64,000 nt of DNA from Shewanella chilikensis (GCF_002836945.1 NZ_NIJM01000009.1:43797-107796); one strand, 5' to 3'; shown: positions 1-9,950, numbered from the stretch's first letter. The notes: a model not told the origin generated them from the sequence alone. Made by a program: numbers and translations.

Positions 1-1
1 G

Positions 2-166
2 AATCTGGCCCGTGGCCGCGACTATTCGGCGTTGGAGCGCTCTATCGATGTCCAGGTTTCCCGGCTTAGGCGGCTGATTGAAAAGGATCCCGCCAACCCG
101 CGCTATATCCAAACGGTTTGGGGCCTGGGGTACGTGTTTGTGCCAGATGGTGCCGCCCGTAAATGA
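2..166 (+). CDS. ompR: Response regulator OmpR, C-terminal end (partial)
   Basis: Only the last 54 codons are in the window; the gene enters from the left edge. The reading frame starting at base 2 gives the end of an OmpR/PhoB winged-helix DNA-binding domain, with [17 protein letters not shown] (recognition helix) and [15 protein letters not shown] (C-terminal wing), which is close to the end of enterobacterial OmpR. The stop codon TGA overlaps the start of the next gene as ATGA, which implies translational coupling to the EnvZ-type kinase. OmpR family members control porin and osmotic-stress genes; the regulon here cannot be read from the sequence. Confidence 0.9.
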   Translation, partial: NLARGRDYSALERSIDVQVSRLRRLIEKDPANPRYIQTVWGLGYVFVPDGAARK

Positions 167-1479
167 AGCTGCGCTGGTGGCAACGCCTGTTGCCCAGGAG
201 TGCCTTCAGCCAAACGGTCATGCTGATAGGCTGCCTGTTGCTGATCAATCAGCTGGTCTCCTATTTGACTGTGACGGTTTATTTCATTAAGCCCAGCTAC
301 CAGCAGATCAACCAGCTTATCGCCCGCCAGATCAATCTGTTGTTTGTCGATGGGGTCGAGGTGGGCCGTGAACACCTCACCATAGTGGACGCCCTCAATG
401 CCAAGGTGCGCGACGATGGCATGCATGTCTATAACCAGAAACAGGCCAGGGAAGCCGGTATCGAGCGGGCGACCTACTATGGTTTCCTCTCAACCCAGAT
501 GTCGGAATATCTCGGTGGCCCGGCCGAAGTGCGTATTGCCCAGAGCAATCTGCTGCAGATCTGGATCCGCCCGCCTCAGGCTCCCTCCATCTGGATCAAG
601 GTTCCCCTCAATGGCTGGAACGAAAATGCCCTGTCGCCCCTTAACCTCTATCTGCTGGTGATAGGCGCCTTGAGTGTCGCCGGTGGCTGGTGGTTTGCCC
701 GGCAACAGAACCGGCCGCTGCGGCGGCTGCAAAAGGCGGCTATCTCAGTTTCCAGAGGCAATTTCCCTGACCCGCTGCCGCTGACCGGCTCCAGTGAGCT
801 CGTCGAAGTGACCAATGCCTTTAACCGTATGTCCCAGAGTATGAAACAGCTGGAGCAGGACAGGGCGCTGCTGATGGCGGGGATTTCCCACGACCTTAGA
901 ACACCCCTGACCCGAATTCGTCTGGCTTCCGAGATGATGGTGGACGACGATGCCTACCTGCAGGAGGGCATAGTCAAAGACATTGAAGACATGGATGCCA
1001 TCATCAATCAGTTTATCGCCTATATCCGCCAGGATCAGGAGAGCATTCGTGAGCCGGAACAGATCAACCGTTTAATTCGCGAAGTGGCCCAGGCCGAGAG
1101 CAACAGAGTCGGTGAAATAGAGCTGGTACTGGCCGAGTGCCCCGAAGTGCCGATGCAGAGCCTGGCTATCAAGCGGGTGATCGGCAATCTGGTGGAAAAC
1201 GCCTTCCGCTATGGCCGCGGCTGGATCCGTATCGCTTCCCAGGTGGAAAAACACCGCATAGGTTTCAGTGTGGAAGACAATGGCCCGGGTATTGCCGAGA
1301 GCCAGATCCCCAAGCTGTTCCAGCCCTTTACCCAAGGTGACAGTGCCCGCGGCAGCGTCGGCTCAGGGTTGGGACTGGCGATCATCAAACGCATCATAGA
1401 CAGGCATCAGGGCAAGGTCATTCTCAGCAATCGCCCCCAGGGTGGGCTGCACGCTCAGGTGTGGTTGCCGCGAGATTAA
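163..1479 (+). CDS. envZ: Osmosensor histidine kinase EnvZ
   Basis: A 438-residue inner-membrane sensor kinase, the partner of the OmpR end just upstream (ATGA overlap). Visible order: first membrane segment about residues 17-41, a periplasmic region of about 115 residues, second segment about 162-179, HAMP linker starting [11 protein letters not shown]-box [12 protein letters not shown] with the phospho-accepting His243, N-box [10 protein letters not shown], and G boxes DNGPGIAES and GSGLGLAII. The His-Asp-Leu-Arg-Thr-Pro H-box and the total length are typical of EnvZ (about 440-450 residues). It phosphorylates and dephosphorylates OmpR in response to osmolarity or envelope state in known systems. 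The position next to ompR makes the assignment safe. Confidence 0.95.
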   Translation: MKLRWWQRLLPRSAFSQTVMLIGCLLLINQLVSYLTVTVYFIKPSYQQINQLIARQINLLFVDGVEVGREHLTIVDALNAKVRDDGMHVYNQKQAREAGIERATYYGFLSTQMSEYLGGPAEVRIAQSNLLQIWIRPPQAPSIWIKVPLNGWNENALSPLNLYLLVIGALSVAGGWWFARQQNRPLRRLQKAAISVSRGNFPDPLPLTGSSELVEVTNAFNRMSQSMKQLEQDRALLMAGISHDLRTPLTRIRLASEMMVDDDAYLQEGIVKDIEDMDAIINQFIAYIRQDQESIREPEQINRLIREVAQAESNRVGEIELVLAECPEVPMQSLAIKRVIGNLVENAFRYGRGWIRIASQVEKHRIGFSVEDNGPGIAESQIPKLFQPFTQGDSARGSVGSGLGLAIIKRIIDRHQGKVILSNRPQGGLHAQVWLPRD

Positions 1480-1531
1480 CACGCCATACGCTTTATGGCC
1501 GATTGTCATTCAACTGTCATGCTCCAGTCAT

Positions 1532-1566
1532 AAACTGCGCTCAGTTCAATCAATTGGGCGCAGTTT
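1532..1566. promoter_or_regulatory. Inverted repeat over the translation start region of the chemoreceptor
   Basis: A perfect 9-base inverted repeat (AAACTGCGC at 1532-1540, GCGCAGTTT at 1558-1566) separated by 17 bases ends three bases before the ATG at 1570. No Shine-Dalgarno-like purine run is seen before that ATG, and no T-run follows the stem, so this is not a standard terminator. It could be an operator or an mRNA hairpin that affects initiation; I infer this only from position. Confidence 0.45.
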
Positions 1567-1569
1567 GCC

Positions 1570-3495
1570 ATGAAAATTTCCACCCTTTCTCTCGGCGCTT
1601 CGGCGTTGTTGCTCTTGTTGGCGGCCTTGCTCGCCTCACTGGTGCTCTGGAGTAGTGAACAGAGACAAGAGGCAGAACTGCAGAGCCAGACGCTGCAAGG
1701 CTTGCAGCAAGAATTTTTGGTGGATATCCGTGCCAATCTGGATAAGTATCTCGCCAGTGGCGATGCAGGGCGATTGGAACAAGCCAGAGCCCAGCTCAAT
1801 GATATTCATGACCGTTTGCCGGTAGATTCACAGTTGGCACAGGAGCTGGCGCAATTGGTGACGGCTCTGGATGGTAAATATCGCGCCGCCGGCAAGTTGG
1901 CCGGAAATCCCAGGCAGCTGTTGGCCCATGCAGAAACCGAAATGTTGGACAACAACAAGCGCCTGGCGGATTACGGCGATCAAGGGCTGGCAACGGCGCC
2001 ACAAGTGGCGCATGAATATCTGCAGCTTAGTCGGGAGCTTCCGCCGCTGGTTTACCAGTTGTCACAGCTGACCCAGGATTACTTGCTCGGACGGGAGCAA
2101 AGACTCAAGCCTTACCTCGACAGTACCATAACCCAGTTGGCCGACTGGCATGACAGACTCAGCGCCTTGCCACTGCTTGGTCTCTATCGCACAGTAGAGG
2201 CCGATGAATTTGCCCTGGGTGACGATGAACCCGAACGTGAAGAGATTGGCGAGAGCTACCGCGCTGAACTTCTGAGTCTCAGCAGTCGCTACGCCAAGGA
2301 AGTGACCAATACCGAGCAGCAACTGTTGGATAACCGTCAAATGCAGGATGCGCTGCGCGCCGATATGCACAAGTTGCAGCAGAACTTGCTGACCATGGCC
2401 GCTGAGCAGCAACAACGTACCGACAAGCTCAAACACGAGCTACAGCTTTGGCTCTATCTGGCTTTGGCTGTGCTGGCCTTATTTGCCGTGGCTTATTTGA
2501 TTTTGCAGCAGCTCAGGGTGGTGAAGCCGTTGCAACTGCTCAACACCGCCTTCAGTCAACTGAGTGAGTCCAATACCCGCGAGCGCCTCAATATCAGTCG
2601 TCGCTGTGAAACCGGCCAGATAGCCGCCCACTTCAATGCTCTGCTGAATCGTTTCGAGTCCGAGGATGAACAGCAGCGGCAGCAATTGGCGCGTATTTCT
2701 CAAAGTCTGTCGGCCCTGGTGCAAAAAATCAGTGAAATGGCCGGCAGTACCCGTGAGACCCAACAAGTGGTGGATCAGGCTCGGCAGCAAACGCTGGAGC
2801 TCAGTGAATTGGCCGGACTGGTGAGTGACAGCTCAGCTTCGCTGGCCACCCGTGCCGGCAATACCGCCGAGCAGATGCACCAGAGTGAACTCGAAGCGCA
2901 GCAGATGCTGGAGGCCACAGATTCAACCCGCACCGCCGTTGCCGAGTGTCATCAAGCGCTTGCCAGTCTGGATGATTCAGTGGCGGCTGTGGCGGGAATC
3001 ATCGACGTGATAGGCAATATCGCCGGGCAGACTAATCTGTTGGCGCTCAATGCCGCCATAGAAGCCGCCCGTGCCGGTGAGCAGGGGCGAGGTTTTGCCG
3101 TGGTGGCCGATGAGGTGCGCAGCCTCTCCAGTCGCACCCAGAGCTCGCTCGATGAGATAGGTGCCATTCTCAATCGGCTCACCAATGCCAACAAGAGTCT
3201 GGGGCTGAGTATGGATGGCATAGCCGAGGCGAGCGACAGGCAGAGACAGAGAGCCGAGAGCCTGAAACAGCTGGCGCAGGAGGTGAGACAGCAGGCTTTT
3301 GCCATGGCGAGCGGGACTCAGCAGGGTACTGAGTATGCCCAGTCACAGCTGGCGCATCTGCAATCTTTCTCCAGCGCCATGGAACAGCTGCGCAGTCAGG
3401 CGATCACCGCCTCGGAGCAAGGGCAGGCAATCGCCTCTCAGGTGGCTGCAGGTGTCGCCGAGATAGAACAGAATCTCGGCATTAAAGCCGCCTGA
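1570..3495 (+). CDS. Methyl-accepting chemotaxis protein
   Basis: A 641-residue transducer. An N-terminal membrane anchor (about residues 9-28) is followed by a long periplasmic helical sensor region, a second membrane segment at about 290-312, a HAMP-like region, and a cytoplasmic coiled-coil with the conserved signalling tip ([13 protein letters not shown], then [10 protein letters not shown]) at about residues 489-520. The tip binds CheA and CheW in this family. The large sensor domain, about 260 residues rich in Leu, Gln and Glu, is predicted to be a helical bundle; its ligand is unknown. The gene is not in an obvious operon: envZ ends 90 bases upstream and the following gene is convergent. 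The start has a hairpin over it and no clear ribosome site. Confidence 0.93.
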   Translation: MKISTLSLGASALLLLLAALLASLVLWSSEQRQEAELQSQTLQGLQQEFLVDIRANLDKYLASGDAGRLEQARAQLNDIHDRLPVDSQLAQELAQLVTALDGKYRAAGKLAGNPRQLLAHAETEMLDNNKRLADYGDQGLATAPQVAHEYLQLSRELPPLVYQLSQLTQDYLLGREQRLKPYLDSTITQLADWHDRLSALPLLGLYRTVEADEFALGDDEPEREEIGESYRAELLSLSSRYAKEVTNTEQQLLDNRQMQDALRADMHKLQQNLLTMAAEQQQRTDKLKHELQLWLYLALAVLALFAVAYLILQQLRVVKPLQLLNTAFSQLSESNTRERLNISRRCETGQIAAHFNALLNRFESEDEQQRQQLARISQSLSALVQKISEMAGSTRETQQVVDQARQQTLELSELAGLVSDSSASLATRAGNTAEQMHQSELEAQQMLEATDSTRTAVAECHQALASLDDSVAAVAGIIDVIGNIAGQTNLLALNAAIEAARAGEQGRGFAVVADEVRSLSSRTQSSLDEIGAILNRLTNANKSLGLSMDGIAEASDRQRQRAESLKQLAQEVRQQAFAMASGTQQGTEYAQSQLAHLQSFSSAMEQLRSQAITASEQGQAIASQVAAGVAEIEQNLGIKAA

Positions 3496-3502
3496 GTCGC
3501 TA

Positions 3503-3976
3503 TTAGAGGCTCGCCAGTATGGTTTCGGCCTTGCTGACTTCGAAAGTCTTGGGCGCTTCCACATTCAACAAAGAAACCACGCCATCGTCTATCACCATGG
3601 CATAGCGCCGCGAGCGTAAGCCTCCGAAGGCACCAGTGTCCATTTCCAGCCCCAGCGCCTTGGTGAAGGCACCATCGCCATCGGCCAACATCATGATCTC
3701 ACCGGCGTTTTGGGTTTCACCCCAGGCTTTCATCACAAAGGCATCGTTGACCGACACACAGGCAATGATATCGACGCCCTTGGCCTTGAGTTCATCGGCC
3801 AGCACCACATAACCCGGCAGGTGAGCTTCGGAGCAGGTGGGGGTAAAGGCACCGGGAACAGCAAATAGCACGGCCTTCTTGCCGGCAAACAGTTCCTTAA
3901 CCTTGTGGTTGATCATGCCCTCTTTACCGAGTTGGCTCAGAGTGGCATCCGGCAGAGCTTGACCTTGTGCAATCAT
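3503..3976 (-). CDS. Peroxiredoxin of the Prx5 type
   Basis: A 157-residue thiol peroxidase of the AhpC/TSA superfamily, Prx5 subgroup. It reduces hydrogen peroxide and organic peroxides using the peroxidatic cysteine in PGAFTPTCS (about residue 48). The typical Prx5 segments DIIACVSVNDAFVMKAWG and the conserved Arg in GLRSRRYAMV follow. In some bacteria the domain is fused to glutaredoxin; here the protein stops at the end of the peroxiredoxin domain, so an external glutathione or thioredoxin reductant is likely. It is cytosolic (no signal peptide). AAAGGAC precedes the ATG at a good distance. It converges with the chemoreceptor gene, whose stop is only 7 bases away. Confidence 0.9.
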   Translation of the reverse strand: MIAQGQALPDATLSQLGKEGMINHKVKELFAGKKAVLFAVPGAFTPTCSEAHLPGYVVLADELKAKGVDIIACVSVNDAFVMKAWGETQNAGEIMMLADGDGAFTKALGLEMDTGAFGGLRSRRYAMVIDDGVVSLLNVEAPKTFEVSKAETILASL

Positions 3977-4057
3977 GATATTTGTCCTTTCAGTGGGAAT
4001 TACAAACCATCATAGCCGTTAATGGAGTGGACAAACACAGACATTCTACAGGGGCAA

Positions 4058-4585
4058 TCAGGCGGCAGACGGCCGGCGCCGAAACAGCGCCCGCAACGCC
4101 AGCCAGCATAAGCTGAGCAGCAGCTCGGCCGAGGCTGCGAGCAGCAAGCCACTGAGTAGGCCAATGGCTATGGCATCGCCTTTGAGCAGAATATTGTGGC
4201 TGTAGTTGTCCCACACTTCGCGGCGGATATCCGCCTGTGGCGCAAACGCCAGTTGCAGGTAGGGGCTGTAGAGACTCTCGCGGAAATCGGCCAAGGCCTG
4301 CTGCAACTCGGAGCGGCGTTCTACCATGGCGTTGAGCTTATCACCGCCGGAGGTAAATACCGGATCTTTGTTGGTCACATAGTGGGCGATAAGCTTATCC
4401 AGATCGCCACCGAAGAAACGGTCGGCATCGCGCTGAAACCCGGCCAATTGGGTTTGGATCTCGCTCAGGTGGGCCTGGAGGCTCTTGCCATATTGATCGA
4501 CAAAGCCGGGGAGCTGAATCCCCGCCAGCACCCCCACAAAGAACAGCAGCAGTCTGAGATAGTCGCGTATGGTTCTAAGCATCAT
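4058..4585 (-). CDS. DUF2937 family membrane protein
   Basis: About 175 residues, unknown function. It has an N-terminal membrane segment (LRLLLFFVGVLAGIQLPGF), a middle helical region of about 100 residues with charged residues, and a C-terminal membrane segment (AIGLLSGLLLAASAELLLSL) followed by RRRP. The layout, with the central part probably periplasmic, matches the DUF2937 family seen in Shewanella and other gammaproteobacteria. The open frame extends upstream to 4606, but the GGGAGG ribosome site lies just before the two adjacent ATG codons at 4585 and 4582, so one of these is the start; 4582 has the better spacing. It stands alone, between a peroxiredoxin gene and a small gene on the other strand. 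Confidence 0.75.
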   Translation of the reverse strand: MMLRTIRDYLRLLLFFVGVLAGIQLPGFVDQYGKSLQAHLSEIQTQLAGFQRDADRFFGGDLDKLIAHYVTNKDPVFTSGGDKLNAMVERRSELQQALADFRESLYSPYLQLAFAPQADIRREVWDNYSHNILLKGDAIAIGLLSGLLLAASAELLLSLCWLALRALFRRRPSAA

Positions 4586-4721
4586 GCCTCCCTGAGTTCC
4601 GGCCAAACCAGATTGCCGCAGCCGCCCTGTATCTTAACTGACCGCTTCTGGCTTTGTTGCCGCTCTATCTGTGTCGCCCATAGCACTCGGGGCTGAAACC
4701 AAATGTCGCTGAAACTATACA

Positions 4722-4751
4722 TTGACAAAAACAACCATAGTTTGACAAAAA
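4722..4751 (+). repeat. Two direct TTGACAAAAA repeats, 20 bases apart
   Basis: TTGACAAAAA occurs at 4722 and again at 4742, exactly 20 bases apart, in the leader of the small antitoxin-like gene. Each copy resembles a -35 box, but neither is followed by a convincing -10 at 16-18 bases. Two helical turns between copies would suit a regulator that binds one face of the DNA. Function is inferred only. Confidence 0.35.
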
Positions 4752-4882
4752 TATTTTTCGAATAAGTTGAAGTTAAGTCTCTCGTCGAAATTTACGTAAG
4801 CCATCACCAAATAAGAAAGTGTTCAAGTTTGCCAGCCTAAAGGGGAGGATTTTCCTAATTGATCTTGAGCGAGGGATGTACC

Positions 4883-5050
4883 ATGGGAAGAACGCTGGAA
4901 GAGCTTCTCCAACAGGAGAAGCCCGAAGTTGTTAATGCTGCCAAAGTTAAAGCTAAAAAAATTCTCAAGGAAATTGAAATATCAAAACAGAGTATTTCAT
5001 CTGGCGAGCTAGGTACATCATCTGAAAACCAGCCCACAGCGACTGATTAG
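4883..5050 (+). CDS. Small protein resembling a truncated antitoxin
   Basis: A 55-residue protein, starting MGRTLEELLQQEKPEVVNAA. The N-terminal 30 residues recall the leader helix that precedes the helix-turn-helix in some XRE-type antitoxins or regulators (a TLEELL..EKPEVV.KA.. pattern, from memory of such families). The remaining 25 residues are Ser/Thr-rich and carry no HTH, so it may be a remnant or a separate small protein. GAGGGA at 4871-4876 lies at good distance from the ATG at 4883; an in-frame TTG at 4859 is less likely. A strong terminator follows at once. No toxin gene is adjacent. Confidence 0.5.
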   Translation: MGRTLEELLQQEKPEVVNAAKVKAKKILKEIEISKQSISSGELGTSSENQPTATD

Positions 5051-5095
5051 TGTACAAACTTTATTGTTCCTCAACATAACCGATATCAATCCAAT

Positions 5096-5123
5096 AAAAA
5101 CGGCTGCATTGGCAGCCGTTTTT
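5096..5123. terminator. Bidirectional intrinsic terminator
   Basis: Stem CGGCTGC / GCAGCCG (5101-5107, 5112-5118) with loop ATTG, flanked by five A on the left and five T on the right, so it can end the small gene on the plus strand and cusA on the minus strand. Confidence 0.85.
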
Positions 5124-5145
5124 GCTTTTGCAATCATCTACTGGC

Positions 5146-8100
5146 TTATTCAGCCTTAGGTTTGCTTAAATGACGACGGTAGATCAGCAGATAGAGCGCC
5201 GGAAGAACAAAGAGCGACAGCACAGGGGCGGTAACCATGCCACCGACCATGGGCGCGGCAATCTTCTGCATCACATCGTTGCCTGAACCTGCGCCCCACA
5301 TAATAGGGAGCAGACCGAAGAAGATGGTCGCCACTGTCATCGCCTTGGGGCGGATCCGCATTACCGCACCTTCAATCAGGGCGTCCTTGAGGTCCTCCAC
5401 TCTGTGGTATTCGCCTCTGTCCTGCTTGTGCTTGATGGCATTGTTGAGATACACCAGCATGACCACACCAAACTCGGCGGCGACCCCGGCGAGGGCTATC
5501 ATGCCCACCGCGACAGCGACCGACATGTTGTAGTCCAGCAGATACAGCAACCAGGTACTGCCCACCAAGGCGAACGGCAGTGACAGCATAATGATGCTGG
5601 CCTGCATGGATGAGCCAAAGGTCATCATCAGCAGAATGAAGATCACCGCCAGTGCCATGGGGATCACTTGCTGCAGTTTGGCATCGACCCGCTGCATATA
5701 TTCATACTGGCCGGCAAAGCTGTAGCTGTACCTGGCCGGCAGATCCAGTTCCTGCTCCAATACCGGCTTGACCGCTTCGATATACTCACCGATGGACGTG
5801 CCGCCGATATCGACAAATACCCAGGAGATCAAACGACCATTCTCACTCTTGAGCATAGGCGCGCCATCAGTGATTTCGATGTCGGCCAGATTGCGCAGCG
5901 GCAGATAGTGGCCACTCTTGGTGATCACCGGCAGCTCTCTGAGCTTTTCGATATTGTCACGCAACTCTCTTGGATAGCGCAGGTTGATGGGATAGCGCTC
6001 GGCACCTTGAACCGACTCACCGATATTCATGCCGCCTATTGCGTAACGTACTACGTCCTGAATATCGCTCAGGGTCATGCCATATCTGGAGGTCACCTCG
6101 AGTTTCGGCGTGATGTCTATGTAGCGGCCGCCACCCACCCGCTCGGCATAGGCCGACTTGGTATGAGGCTGCGCCGATAGAATCGCTTCTATCTGGGCCC
6201 CTATCTCCTGCAGTTGATTGACATCGGCGCCGGTGATCTTAATCCCCACAGGTGTCTTGATACCGGTAGACAGCATGTCGATACGGGTCTTGATCGGCTG
6301 CACCCAGGCGTTGGTAAGACCGGGCACTTTTACCGTACTTTGCAGCTGGGCAATAATGCCGTCGAGATCCATGCCTTCGCGCCACTGCTCTTTGGGTTTG
6401 AGCATTATGGTGGTTTCCAGCATGGTCAATGGCGCAGGATCCGTGGCGGTTTCGGCGCGGCCAACCTTGCCAAACACCCGCGCCACTTCCGGAACGGTTT
6501 TGATCAGCCGGTCGGTTTGCTGCAGTACTTCGGCGGCCTTGCTGGCACTGATGCCCGGCAAGGCTGTTGGCATGTACAGGAGATCGCCTTCCTCTAGCTC
6601 GGGCATAAATTCACTACCCATATGACTCACCGGATACCAGGCACTGGCCAGCGCCACCAGAGCCGCCAGCAGGGTCAGCTTGGGGAAGCGCAGCACAGCA
6701 TTGAGCATAGGTTTGTAGATGGCTATCAACACCCGGCTCAGTGGGTTGCTGCTTTCCGAGGGTATCTTGCCGCGGATAAAGAAGCCCATCAGGATAGGCA
6801 CCAGGGTGATCGACAACACCGCCGCGGCCGCCATGGCAAAGGTTTTGGTATAGGCCAGCGGGCTGAACAGCCTGCCTTCCTGGGCTTCGAGGGCAAATAC
6901 CGGCACAAAACTCAGGGTTATGATCAGCAAGGAGAAGAAGAGTGCCGGGCCCACCTCAATGGAGGCCTCGGCGACAATTTTCCAGTGCTCTTTGGCGTCG
7001 GGTTGGCGCTGGTGGTCTTGCTTGAAATGCTCGAGGTGTTTATGCATATTCTCGATCATCACAATGGCACCATCTACCACGGCCCCGATGGCGATGGCGA
7101 TACCGCCAAGACTCATGATATTGGCGTTGACCCCCATCTTGTTCATCACAATAAAGGCGATCAGTATCGACAGTGGCAAGGTAATGACGGCCACCAGGGT
7201 CGAGCGAGCATGCAGCAGAAACAGCAAGCAAACAATGCTCACCACCACCATCTCTTCCAGCACCTTGTGTAGCAGGTTGTCGACCGAATTTTCAATCAGT
7301 TGCGATCTGTCGTAGGTGGGGACTATCTCCACGCCTTCGGGGAGCCCCGCCTTGAGTTCTTCCAGCTTGGTTTTCACCGCCTCGATAGTCGCCAGGGCGT
7401 TTTCCCCATAGCGCATGACTATGATGCCACCGACGACTTCGCCCTCACCATCGAGCTCGGCTATGCCACGGCGGGATGCCGGGCCCTTGCGTACGGTGGC
7501 AACGTCTTTCAGCAGCAGTGGTGTGCCTGAGGGGCTGGTGATCCCCAGCGGGATTTCACGAAAGTCCGCCAGTGTTTGACGATAGCCCTTGGCGCGTACC
7601 ATATACTCGGCTTCGGCCATCTCCACCACAGAGCCACCGGCCTCGTTGTTGGCCTTGGTAATAGCCTGCTTGACCGAGGCGATGTCCAGCTTGTAAATCG
7701 CCAGCTTGTCCGGCTCCAGCACTATCTGATAGGTCTGTTCCATGCCACCGACTGTGGCGACTTCCGATACCCCGGCAACACTCTGCAGTTCCAGCTTCAA
7801 ATACCAGTCCTGCAAACTCTTGAGTTGCGAAAGGTCCAGATTACCGCTGCGGTCTACCAGGGCATATTCATAGATCCAACCGACCCCGGAGGCATCGGGC
7901 CCCAGTGAGGGTTGCACCCCTTCGGGTAAACGACTGCTTATCTGGCTCAGGTATTCCAATACCCGGGAGCGGGCCCAATAGATGTCGGTGCCATCTTCAA
8001 AGATCACATAGACATAGGAGTCACCGAACATGGAATAGCCGCGCACCGTCTTGGCCCCGGGCACGGCCAGCATGGCGGTGGACAGGGGATAGGTCACCTG

Positions 8101-8289
8101 TTCCTCTACCAGCTTGGGTGCCTGTCCCGGATAGGCGGTTTTGATGATGACCTGCACATCGGACAGATCCGGCAGGGCGTCGAGCGGCGTGGTACGCAGC
8201 GCCTGAATCCCCCAAACCGTCACCATCAGGGTGACAATCAGCACCATCACCCTTTGTTTGATGGAGGCTTCAATGATTTTTTTCAGCAT
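5146..8289 (-). CDS. cusA: Copper/silver efflux RND pump CusA
   Basis: A 1047-residue inner-membrane pump of the heavy-metal efflux RND family that exports Cu(I)/Ag(I) through the envelope using the proton gradient. Three methionines equivalent to the metal-binding set of E. coli CusA are visible, in LLYMPTALPGIS, DPAPLTMLET and TRIDMLSTGIK. The usual twelve-helix layout can be followed: one helix at the N terminus (VMVLIVTLMVTVWGIQ), a cluster around residues 335-530, and a C-terminal cluster ending in LFVLPALYLLIYRRH. AGGAGG lies just before the ATG. It is the distal gene of cusB-cusA (8 bases between them). No CusC-type outer-membrane factor is nearby, so one must be encoded elsewhere. Confidence 0.93.
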   Translation of the reverse strand: MLKKIIEASIKQRVMVLIVTLMVTVWGIQALRTTPLDALPDLSDVQVIIKTAYPGQAPKLVEEQVTYPLSTAMLAVPGAKTVRGYSMFGDSYVYVIFEDGTDIYWARSRVLEYLSQISSRLPEGVQPSLGPDASGVGWIYEYALVDRSGNLDLSQLKSLQDWYLKLELQSVAGVSEVATVGGMEQTYQIVLEPDKLAIYKLDIASVKQAITKANNEAGGSVVEMAEAEYMVRAKGYRQTLADFREIPLGITSPSGTPLLLKDVATVRKGPASRRGIAELDGEGEVVGGIIVMRYGENALATIEAVKTKLEELKAGLPEGVEIVPTYDRSQLIENSVDNLLHKVLEEMVVVSIVCLLFLLHARSTLVAVITLPLSILIAFIVMNKMGVNANIMSLGGIAIAIGAVVDGAIVMIENMHKHLEHFKQDHQRQPDAKEHWKIVAEASIEVGPALFFSLLIITLSFVPVFALEAQEGRLFSPLAYTKTFAMAAAAVLSITLVPILMGFFIRGKIPSESSNPLSRVLIAIYKPMLNAVLRFPKLTLLAALVALASAWYPVSHMGSEFMPELEEGDLLYMPTALPGISASKAAEVLQQTDRLIKTVPEVARVFGKVGRAETATDPAPLTMLETTIMLKPKEQWREGMDLDGIIAQLQSTVKVPGLTNAWVQPIKTRIDMLSTGIKTPVGIKITGADVNQLQEIGAQIEAILSAQPHTKSAYAERVGGGRYIDITPKLEVTSRYGMTLSDIQDVVRYAIGGMNIGESVQGAERYPINLRYPRELRDNIEKLRELPVITKSGHYLPLRNLADIEITDGAPMLKSENGRLISWVFVDIGGTSIGEYIEAVKPVLEQELDLPARYSYSFAGQYEYMQRVDAKLQQVIPMALAVIFILLMMTFGSSMQASIIMLSLPFALVGSTWLLYLLDYNMSVAVAVGMIALAGVAAEFGVVMLVYLNNAIKHKQDRGEYHRVEDLKDALIEGAVMRIRPKAMTVATIFFGLLPIMWGAGSGNDVMQKIAAPMVGGMVTAPVLSLFVLPALYLLIYRRHLSKPKAE

Positions 8290-8297
8290 GTTGCCTC

Positions 8298-9950
8298 CTA
8301 GTGCTGGTGGCCTGAGCTCAGGCGCATCAGGCTACCCTTGAGACTGGCCTCTGAATCCAGCAGGAATTGCCCGGAAATCACCACGTTTTCGCCTTCATGC
8401 AGGCCTTCGAGGATCTCTGCTTTACCCTGACTCAACATGCCGACAGTGACCTTTCTGGCGCTGAAACTGGCATCATCCTGTTTGACTATGACCCGGTTCT
8501 CTTTGCCTGTTTGGATCAAGGCTTCCTGAGGGATCACCAAAGTATCGCGTTTCGGGCCACCATAGAGGGAAACCTTGGCCAAGGTCTTGGGCCTTAGCTC
8601 CATCGCTTGATCATTGTTGAGTACCACTCTGACTCTCAGGCTTCGGGTGATGGGATCCAGCTCGGGATAGATATAATCAATCTTGCCTTCTATGCCCTTG
8701 AGTCCCATGGCGGGGATATTGACCTCGGCGGTCTGTCCCACTTCCAGCCAGCTTTGCTCGTTTTCAAACACATCGGCGATGACCCAGACCTTGGAGAGGT
8801 CGACCAGTGACATGACCTCGGTCTGAGGTTGTATATACATGCCGTCACGTACCTCAAGTTGTTTGACTATGCCGCTTTCGCGGGCGTAGAAAGGAACCCG
8901 GTATTGGGTCTTGCCTGTCTTGGCAAGCTGTTTGATTTGCTCTTGGTTCATGCCCAGCAGTTCGAGGCGTAGCCCGGCCTTACGCAATAGCTCTTGGTAG
9001 TTGGCACTGTTGCCTGAGCGTTTCAGGGTCTCCTGGGCCAACAGATAGTCGTCCTGGGCATTGACCAGGTCTGGTGAGTAGATCTCGTACAGCAACTGGC
9101 CTTTCTCAACCCTGTCACCGACAGACTCTACTTTAAGCTTTTCAATCCAGCCGTTGACCCTGGCATGGATATGACTGATCTGGCTCTCGTCATAGTCTAT
9201 TTGGCCTACAGTCTTGACGAACTTCCACAGCGTGTCTCTTTCCACCTTGGCTACTTTGAGAGCCAAGGCTTGCTGCATCTGCCCTGAGACATCAATCTCA
9301 ACGGTTTCCGAGTGGCCGCCCATCTCGACTTTTTCCAGGTTCATGCCGCAGATGGGGCAGGTGCCGGGCACGTCGCTGATGATATGCGAATGCATGGGGC
9401 AGACATATTTGATGTTGCTGCCCTGATCCAGAGGTGCAGGTTTGATCTCCAATGCGGGCTTGCTCTGCTGCATGGCGTGCTGGCTATGGTCATTAGCCTT
9501 GCTTTCCGTGGCTTTGGCTTCTGTAGCCTGGGTTTCTGTAGCTTCGGCATGACCGGCATGGGAACCTGGCTCCTCTTCTTCCTCTTCGACCAGGAACATA
9601 TTGCATTTGGGGCAGCGTCCCGGCTCGTGACTGGTCACTTCCGGATGCATGGGGCAGATATAGGTTTTTTGCTGAGCCTGTGTTGGTTCAGCCAAAGCTT
9701 CGGTGGCCTCATTTTTGACCAAAAACATGTTGCACTTGGGGCAACGTCCCGGCTCATGGCTGGTGACTTCCGGATGCATGGGGCAGTAATACTCCTGGCT
9801 TGCCGTCCCATGTTGATGATCTTTGTGTTGTTCCTGCCCTTGGGGCTGATTGCCCTGGGCCATTGCCTGCATACTCCATTGCGGGCCGACAGCCAACACC
9901 AGACTAAGCGCACAGGCCAGTCGTTGGCGTTTACGGTTTGAATCGCTCAT
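8298..9950 (-). CDS. cusB: Efflux adaptor CusB with three N-terminal heavy-metal-binding modules
   Basis: A periplasmic adaptor of about 550 residues that links CusA to an outer-membrane channel. After a signal peptide and a His-rich stretch there are three Cys-rich modules (pattern Y.CPMHP...G.CPKC.M) at about residues 57-82, 100-125 and 185-210, counted from the upstream ATG at 9959. The first two are almost identical; the third is the divergent YVCPMHSHI..CPICGM form. A Glu-rich and Thr/Ala-rich linker separates modules two and three. The adaptor proper follows (barrel-sandwich hybrid, a hairpin around ELLRKAGLRLELLGMN, beta-barrel and membrane-proximal domains). Typical CusB carries at most one such module. 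The start may be 9959 or 9950; GGAG sits nine bases before 9950. Confidence 0.9.
   Translation of the reverse strand: MSDSNRKRQRLACALSLVLAVGPQWSMQAMAQGNQPQGQEQHKDHQHGTASQEYYCPMHPEVTSHEPGRCPKCNMFLVKNEATEALAEPTQAQQKTYICPMHPEVTSHEPGRCPKCNMFLVEEEEEEPGSHAGHAEATETQATEAKATESKANDHSQHAMQQSKPALEIKPAPLDQGSNIKYVCPMHSHIISDVPGTCPICGMNLEKVEMGGHSETVEIDVSGQMQQALALKVAKVERDTLWKFVKTVGQIDYDESQISHIHARVNGWIEKLKVESVGDRVEKGQLLYEIYSPDLVNAQDDYLLAQETLKRSGNSANYQELLRKAGLRLELLGMNQEQIKQLAKTGKTQYRVPFYARESGIVKQLEVRDGMYIQPQTEVMSLVDLSKVWVIADVFENEQSWLEVGQTAEVNIPAMGLKGIEGKIDYIYPELDPITRSLRVRVVLNNDQAMELRPKTLAKVSLYGGPKRDTLVIPQEALIQTGKENRVIVKQDDASFSARKVTVGMLSQGKAEILEGLHEGENVVISGQFLLDSEASLKGSLMRLSSGHQH
9594..9786 (-). repeat. Direct DNA repeat encoding two CusB metal-binding modules
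   Basis: About 64 bases around 9594-9658 recur with few changes around 9723-9786, at a spacing of 129 bases. They encode the two near-identical YxCPMHPEVTSHEPGRCPKC modules. Such close DNA identity suggests a recent internal duplication. Confidence 0.7.
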
